A model generated the notes under the pieces. That model had not been told where the DNA came from. It did not search any database and was given only the letters and a program-made list of their open reading frames with translations. A DNA stretch of 64,000 nt from positions 912,501 to 976,500 of the forward strand of contig BSBK01002085.1 in the NCBI GenBank assembly GCA_027943335.1, in the 5' to 3' direction. This stretch comes from Chamaecyparis obtusa. Its lineage: Eukaryota; Streptophyta; Pinopsida; Cupressales; Cupressaceae. Each line of letters opens with the position of its first letter. Position 1 is the first letter of the stretch. The translations under genes were made by a program, and so were the position numbers. Shown piece by piece: positions 57,790 to 64,000 of this stretch.

Positions 57790-59587
57790 AGATAGTCTTC
57801 ATAAGTTCAGTTGCCTGATCAGCCAACATCTGCATATTTGCTGAGGACACCTTAAGTTCCTCAAGATCTTTGTTCTTGTGAATCTCCATCTTTTTGAAGC
57901 TCGATCTGGTCCTTTTACTGGGTCCTTGACCCTCCTTGACCTCCATGGGCACCTGCTCCCCTTTACCCTACTCCATCTTGTCCACAAGGATTCTGACATG
58001 CTCAGACAAGGCCTTAAGGATGGAGTAACTCTGTTTAGCAATATTGCCAATAGTCTTCTCCAGACGCACAATACTGCTCTCCATTTTATCCATTGTCTTA
58101 AGCAGGTTTCCACCTTTCAACATTTCCACCTCTTTCATTTTGTTCTCCATTATAGTGACTTTCTTCGTCAGAATCGTTATCCCCTCAGCACTGCCAATAA
58201 CCTCCTTCAGCTCATCAATACTCTATCCCATAGTCTTCTCTCCCAAATTCATTTTGCCAAGAGCCCCAACTTGCCTTTGAAATTGCTGAATTTGGATTTT
58301 CATAGTATTGATGTCATTTTTCATAGTGCTAAGGTTATTAAAGAAAGCAGCACAACCCAGATTATCAAAGTCCTTATTTACACAGGCAGTAACCTCCTTA
58401 GAGCTCCCTGCCCTACCCCTGTCTTTGTCCGCTCTGTCCTTCTCAATATTGGCCACATCCTGGGCAATGTCTTGCATGATATTCTCGTCCACTAGTACAT
58501 TTTGGTCTAAGTCATCATAATGCCCTTTATTAGGTTCATTCTCCGACAGCTTATCCTATTTTTCCTCAGCCTTCTCCTATGAGGAAGAATCATCATCAGA
58601 AGAGATGACAACCTTCTTACCCACCTTCTTATTCTTGTTCTTGGCTCTGGTGTGGCTCCCAATAGTCTCCATATCCTTTTTACCCTTCCCCTTCACACTG
58701 TCATCCCTACTTTCCTCTTCCTCAATCTCCATTTCTGTAACCGAATCCTCAATCTTGGCCTTCCATTTTTTCATTTTGGACGAGGAGCCACAACGCTTGG
58801 AGGGTTTGCTGGGTTGAACAGATTCATCCTCTTCATTTTCAGTATCCTCCACAAAGGGCTCCTCCGAGTCCTTGCCATCAGTGTCATAATCTTCAAGGGC
58901 CTTCCAATTGAACCGGGACATCTCAACCTTTTTGGATTTTAACACATCGTAGATTAAAACCATCAAGCCTTCATGACAGGCATGGTCACCCTCAGGGTCC
59001 TTCTGCAAACTATGTATAGTAGCATCCAAAGAACTCAAAAGATAGAAGGGGAAATTAACTTTAATCCCATGTCTGAAATGATTCAACAGAATTAGATGAT
59101 GATTATAGATTTTAGTGTACCTCCCATCCAGCGTAATGTAGCTAATAAGAACAAAAAGAACCAACCTCCACGGTCTAGAAATGCGCTTAGGACTGAAATA
59201 AGAGTTGTCAATCTTTACCATTCGCTTCCTTTCCTGCTCCGACGCCACAAAAACCTCGAGGGCTTTGTCTGAAACCTTCGTGTCTTTGTAAAAATTGATC
59301 CCTTCAATTTTGAGACCCGTTGCCTCAGTAATGATCTCCTCTGTTATCTCCATACACTGCGTTCCCACCATAATTTTGCCCTTGTTCCAGGTCTTGAGGA
59401 ATTGTCTAGTAACAATAGGCTTGCTTCCATGCAGTCTCTCCAGATAATCCGCCACTCCCCCATTCTTCACAACGTTCCAAACCTCCGGATTTTGGTTCCA
59501 CTCCTTGCAGTTTCCCGGCTCACGCCTCTTCTTGCGACCTCCCATGGCTCTGCTACTGCAAAATATCCAAATCTTGAAGTTTCTCAC
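57790..59587 (-). pseudogene. Extra ORF downstream of LINE ORF2 with a plant-transposon accessory domain
   Basis: One frame of about 599 codons from 59,587 (a better start may be MGGRKKRREPGN about 14 codons in) to a stop at 57,790, interrupted by four TAG codons and otherwise open. Residues about 25-230 form a folded-looking domain (GTQCMEITEEIITEATGLKI, KRISRPWRLVLFVLISYITL, IYNHHLILLNHFRHGIKVNF). Then come an acidic, KGKGKK-type linker and a coiled coil (MKIQIQQFQRQVGALGKM, KMESSIVRLEKTIGNIAKQS). It resembles the putative plant transposon protein domain and the fragment at 2.5-2.9 kb. It lacks the zinc knuckle expected of LINE ORF1 and lies on the wrong side of ORF2 to be ORF1. Confidence 0.55.
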
Positions 59588-59729
59588 AAAGCCCTATTTC
59601 TTAAGCTTGAAGTTACAATCGTGCTCTCTAATGCCTAAAAAAACCCATAAAACATGCGAAATAAAGGCAATGATCACATCATAATCACCACTAGGCCATT
59701 CATCTCCATCGCACGGATCCCTGCACTTA

Positions 59730-61118
59730 TTACACATTAATGTCATCTTCATTGAGTATTTTTTGCCTTCTTTGAAATCGATCCCTATCGATTAATGATG
59801 ACCCTTCAGAGGGAAGGACAGTCCTGTCATCCCATTCAATATCCATCTGACTCCGACACACCACATTTGCAGCCCAGTCAGCCGCTGAGCTGGCCTCCCT
59901 ATAATTGTGGGTAATGACACACATGTCAAAAGACATAATTAGATTTTTAGATTTATTGATGATATTAGAAATTGTCCATGAAGGGATCGTAATATTATTA
60001 AGGCAATTAATAATATTAAGGGAGTCCCCTTCAACCCACACTTTCCTATAGTTTTTCCTCTTGGCCAACATGAGACCATAAAGAGCAGCAGTGGCCTAAA
60101 CGACATGGTTAGAATTGAAACCAATAGAAATTGCCTTAGCACCTTTGTAAATCCCGTTTTCATCTCTGATAACAATACCACAACCAGCAATCCCTGGCTT
60201 ACCCTTGGAGGCACCATCGAAATTGATTTTCATCCAGCCATTTGGGGGACAATCCCATCGGGCCTCATTCGTCAAATTCCTCTTGATTTTTTGATCCTTC
60301 ATACCCTCTAACTTCCAATTTTTGAAGACTTTCACCTCCCAAGCATCTTTTGGTTCCTGATAATTATTAGTCAGCCATATGTTTTCCATCAAGGCTCTCT
60401 TAATTTTGTAGAAAATCGGGACACAACTAGACTCCTTGTTTCTAAAAATCCTATCATTCCTTTCTTTCCAAACCCCCCAACAGATATAGGGTAACAGAAA
60501 GGTCCACATAGATATCATAAAGCTATTATTACTAGGAGGTCTCCAAGAAGTGAAAAGCTCCTGAATGCCCTCTGGAAAGACCCACTCCATATTCATCAAG
60601 TTCAAAAACTTCTCCCAGATTATTTGAACATAGGCACAATGAACTGTCATATGATTGATGGTCTCCTCATCATTCTTCCAAAGACAGCACCTATTAGTTA
60701 AGCATAAGCCCCTTCTCCACAAATTATCAATAGTCAAAATCTTATCCTGCAATAAGAACCAGAAAAAAACATAAATTTTAGGAGTTAAGCCTTTAAACCA
60801 AGCTTTCGCCCAACAAGGTTCAAGGCAGTTTTCATAATTCTGATTATACAAAGAGGAGACTGAGAAAGAACCATTAGAATTATAGCTCCAGATTAAAGTA
60901 TCCTCTTCATCAATGAGGAAGACAGCATTCAAAATTTTGTTCAAACTCCTAAGAGCTAGACAAATCAGTCCAGTTGTCCCCTTCCCAATAATCAGCCACA
61001 TGAGTTCCAAAGACCAGTTTACATTGCAGCATCTTATCCTTCCAATTAGAGTCAAAATTAAGAGGATGATCCAAAAGTCATTCATCATCCCAAAAAAGGA
61101 TAGTCTTACCATTTCCAA
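59730..61118 (-). pseudogene. LINE ORF2 3' part: zinc-binding RT-associated domain and RNase H
   Basis: The 60,096-61,118 frame carries the zf-RVT-type region of plant LINEs (WSYNSNGSFSVSSLYN, WFKGLTPKIYVFFWFLLQDK, CCLWKNDEETINHMTVHCAY). The RNase H start is KINFDGASKGKPGIAGCGIV with its first catalytic Asp. A TAG then falls where related proteins have the catalytic Glu of (V/A)EATAALYGL. The frame continues as VWVEGDSLNIINCLNN and NYREASSAADWAANVV to the stop at 59,730. RNase H is an acquired domain of plant L1 elements that degrades template RNA. Confidence 0.85.
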
Positions 61119-62537
61119 CCTTCCATTTCACACCCTTCTTAATCAACTCCTTTTTCAAAGCATTGTTCCAAATGACAGAACCACCTTGCATAGTTTCCTG
61201 AAACAGAAAATTTTGGAAATTACTACTGTCCTTGTTATATTTGTTATGCCAGATAGTACTCCATTCTCCCAGAGTCTTGAACAATCTCCAAAGAAGCTTA
61301 GCTAGAAGAAAACCATTCATACTTCTTAATCTTTGCAGACCTAAACCCCCCTTCTTAACAGGTTTGCAGAAATTTTCCCAAGCAATGAGAGCCATTCTCT
61401 TCTTATGCTCCATTCCAAACCAAAAGAAATTCTTTTGAATTTTCTCGATAGCTTCCGCAAACTTCCTGGGGATTTTAAAAATACTTAAAGCATAGAGAGG
61501 GATGCTTTGGAGAGTAGCCTTAAGCACAAGGATTTTACCAGCCTGACTGAGAAGAGCACCCTTCCAACCAGCCAAACTCTTGTGGAATTTATCTATCATC
61601 GAGCTCCAAAAAGAATCAGGAGGTTTGAGGCATAGAGGCATCCCTAAGTAGGATCCTGGAAGACAACCCACCTCACAACCCATCACCCTTTTAATCTTTT
61701 CTTGCCTTCGTTCGGGAACATTAATAAAGAAAATAGAACTCTTGTTCCAATTGATAATCTGTCCAGTAGCAGCACCATAATTGTCTAAGGCCTTTTTGAT
61801 GTTTTTACCATTTTTGACAGAGACTTCCCCCATAATTATAGAATCGTCCACAAACTGCTAGTGGGAGCAAATTTGCTCTTTTGAGGAAGGTTGAAGACCA
61901 ACAAACTCACCTTTTGAGACCAAACAACCAATATATCTACCCAAACACTCAACCATTATAATAAACAGGATAGGAGACAGCAGATCACCTTGTCTAAGAC
62001 CTCTCGAAGACTTGAAGAAGGGAGTAGGAGAGCCATTCACGAGCACCGAGAAGGTGGCCGAAGAGACAAGACAATGAATGAGATCTCTGCTTCTCTTATT
62101 GAAACCAAAAGCCTCTAAACCAGCCTTCAAAAAATCCCAATCAACCCTATCATAAGCTTTTGACAGATCCAGCTTCAGCAAAAAACCTTCCTTTTTAGAC
62201 ACCGTCAAGGAATGGATGTTTTCATGAACAGAAATGATCGAGTCCAGAATTTTCCTTCCTAGGACAAAACCATTTTGTTGTCCAAAAATCAGGGAAGGAA
62301 GGAATAAAAGAACTCTAGAGGTAAGGACTTTTGAAATAATCTTGTAAACAAAGTTACATAAGTTGATGGGTCTGAACTGGTCCAAACTATCAGCACCCAC
62401 ATTTTTTGAGATCAAAGCTATAAAGGTACCATTAAGTTCTTTAAGAAGCCTTCTTGAGCAAAAAAACTCTTTGACAGCATTAACAACATCCTCCTCAACA
62501 ATGTGCCAATATTTATGAAAAGAAGAGAGGATAACCG
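61078..62537 (-). pseudogene. LINE ORF2 reverse transcriptase
   Basis: 62,415 to 61,078 in two pieces. Motifs: DQFRPINLCNFVYKIISKVL, KLDLSKAYDRVDWDFLKAGL, SSRGLRQGDLLSPILFIIMV, then a TAG and QFVDDSIIM (catalytic FADD/YADD box, here FVDD), and later CLPGSYLGMPLCLKPP and GWKGALLSQAGKILVLKATL. The link from the endonuclease part crosses two frameshifts near 62,470-62,560, one in a C-run and one in a T-run, which compensate each other. They could be true mutations or sequence errors. RT copies the LINE RNA at the nicked target. Confidence 0.88.
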
Positions 62538-63914
62538 TTAGGGCCGGGGGCTGTCTCCTTCGAAGGAAAAGACAGCCTTATGAATCTCATCCTTTGGAGG
62601 AATAGCAGTAATAGCTCTGTTCTTCTCTTCATTCAAAATGCTGGGGATACAATCAATCAACTCCCTTTGGCGATCCCTGTCCAGATTATCAGCTTTCTTC
62701 AAGAGATCAAAGAAAAACTTGCTGGCTTCTCCTTTGAACTCATCCTCTTTTTCACTAATGACGCCATTAATCTTCAGTCTAGAAATTTTATTGCCCATTC
62801 TGTGCTTGATAGTAGTCATGAAGAAATACTTCGAATTTCTGTCCCCTTCCTTCAAAAAGATTTTCCTAGACCTTTGTCTCCAAAAGCTTTCTTTAGAGAT
62901 GATATCATGATATTCCACAAGTTTAGTTTCTTCCTCATCTTTAGAAAAGATGATATACCCATCCTTCTGAATGTTGTCCTGTATTTCCTTCAACTCCTCA
63001 GCAATTTTCCTTTTATTAGTAAAGATATTCCCAAAGGTCTCTTTGTTCCATTTTTTAATATTGTCCTTAACAATTTTTAGTTTCTTGGCAATTTTGAACA
63101 TAGCCGTTCCATCAATCCTAATATTCCACCACTCCTCAATGAGTTTTTCAAGATTAGGATGGATAGTCCACATTTTCTCAAAACGAAAAGGGAAGTTCCT
63201 TTTCAAACCAATAGGCTCAGCAATAAGGGTGATCGAATAGTGATCTGAGCCAGCTCTAACATAAGTCGATAAAGTGCAAGAGTAACTTTGAAACCAGTCA
63301 TTACTTGCCAGTGCCCTATCAAGCCTAACTAGGATGAGATCTTTGCCAGATCTCCTATTGGTCCAGGTGTAATTAATCCCCTGCAAATCGATGTCGTATA
63401 AAGCTTGACCATCAATGAAATCCATAAGATCAGTTCTGTTGTCCAGATTTGGTTGGCTCCCTCCTAGTTTCTCATTTTCCTTTAAAGGGGTGTTAAAATC
63501 TCCCATTATAATCCACCCTTCAACAGTAAAGTCATTCCTTTTTCTAAAAATTTCAGTCCAAAAAGATTTTCTCCCCCATTTAGTATTGGGAGCATAGATG
63601 TTGGTCAAGACCCAAGAGGTACCATCCTTGATATGCCAAAATCTAACATTGGCCATATTATTACCTTGAGAAATAACCTCCCCCCTAATTATGTTACAGT
63701 TCCATATAATAACAATACCTCCAAACGCCCCATCAGCATCACCACCTAACGACTTACCATTGCTAAAAAAACAGAGCTTCTCAATTTTATCCTTAGACAT
63801 CTTGGTCTCTTGAAGTAAAACAATGTCTGGTTTATTATCTCTGATCGTGTTTCTGACCATATCTTGCTTATGAGGGTTGTTTAACCCTCTTACATTCCAA
63901 GAAATTATCTTCAT
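62538..63914 (-). pseudogene. LINE ORF2 apurinic-like endonuclease and linker
   Basis: An open frame of 458 codons starting MKIISWNVRGLNNPHKQ at 63,914. The endonuclease motifs are all visible: WNVRGLN (Asn), IVLLQETKM (Glu), NIYAPN, IIMGDFNTPL (Asp and Asn) and AGSDHYSI (Asp and His). A linker to the RT domain follows with KIFLKEGDRNSKYFF. This part is still open and could be translated. The enzyme nicks target DNA to start target-primed reverse transcription. The start is chosen from the conserved plant LINE ORF2 opening MKIISWNVRGL. ORF2 as a whole is broken downstream. Confidence 0.9.
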
Positions 63915-64000
63915 TGCTTGTGGAAAGGTCCCAACTCTAGGATGGTTCTTTGACTTCCATCCACTATGTTCTTGCTAGCCTCTAACGCTCTTCTTCTCTG
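63915..64000 (-). other. Region upstream of LINE ORF2, cut by the window edge
   Basis: 86 bp between ORF2 and the window end. It is expected to hold the ORF1/ORF2 junction, but too little is present to say. Confidence 0.4.

Larger units (their letters stand above)
55474..64000 (-). mobile_element. L1-type LINE, minus strand, 5' end outside the window
   Basis: ORF2 (endonuclease, reverse transcriptase, RNase H) occupies 59,730-63,914 with an extra ORF downstream. The 3' end lies in a copia RNase H frame at about 55,474 and reads, on the minus strand, GGTTTCGGGTCCTTTCAAAACCTG then ATTTTA. This has a short GGTTT/AAACC stem-loop, as is common at plant LINE ends. No long poly(A) tail is visible. 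It is interrupted by the solo LTR at 55,615-57,748. ORF1 would lie beyond 64,000. Confidence 0.75.

Noticed and set aside
57878..58495. Open frame of 205 codons on the plus strand
   Set aside because: It is the antisense of the coiled-coil part of the LINE-associated ORF; composition and codon pattern fit the minus frame.
62580..63080. Open frame of 166 codons on the plus strand
   Set aside because: Antisense of the LINE endonuclease/linker coding sequence.

Overview
This window looks like intergenic repeat sequence from a large plant nuclear genome. It is AT-rich. The plant features are Ty1/copia and Ty3/gypsy LTR elements primed by initiator-Met tRNA, a plant L1-type LINE with a 3' RNase H domain, and hAT transposons. 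A gymnosperm is my best guess, because of the long-LTR families, the many solo LTRs and the deep nesting, but the species is not proven. I found no intact host gene. Almost every coding stretch is a decayed transposon gene, and the one clear host-gene sequence is a PDS5-like fragment carried inside a retrotransposon.

Layout. 1-2.5 kb: inverted copy of a long-LTR family rich in short repeats. 2.5-6.9 kb: decayed gag-type elements on the minus strand, including a gag with several CCHC knuckles, its 5' LTR and primer site, and a solo LTR inserted in it. 7.2-8.1 kb: an unidentified broken reading frame. 8.3-10.0 kb: a block repeated at 49.6-52.9 kb. 10.06-31.56 kb: a nest built on a minus-strand Ty3/gypsy element. 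Its 3' LTR carries a hAT derivative; its gag-pol occupies 12.3-16.7 kb; a complete 6.69-kb element with flanking CTTGA duplications sits inside its gag at 16,707-23,397. A plus-strand long-LTR remnant (23.6-28.3 kb) and an LTR fragment (28.3-29.6 kb) follow, then what may be the 5' LTR. 31.6-32.0 kb: a tandem SINE-like repeat.

32.67-37.55 kb: a complete but inactivated hAT transposon with an 8-bp target duplication, split by a solo LTR. 37.9-55.47 kb: pieces of one or more Ty1/copia elements in the expected order (gag/protease, integrase, reverse transcriptase, RNase H). They are separated by a solo LTR, another LTR, a second hAT (itself split by a solo LTR), a truncated Ty3/gypsy piece and a duplicated block holding a 5S-rRNA-derived palindrome. 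55.47-64.0 kb: a LINE on the minus strand, cut by the window edge. Its 3' part is split by a 2.1-kb solo LTR, and an extra reading frame lies downstream of ORF2.

The window records successive transposition events, datable relative to one another by nesting. The most notable items are the PDS5-like capture, the extra reading frame 3' of the LINE ORF2, the 5S-derived palindrome, and the many in-frame TAG stops that suggest decay of methylated CAG codons.
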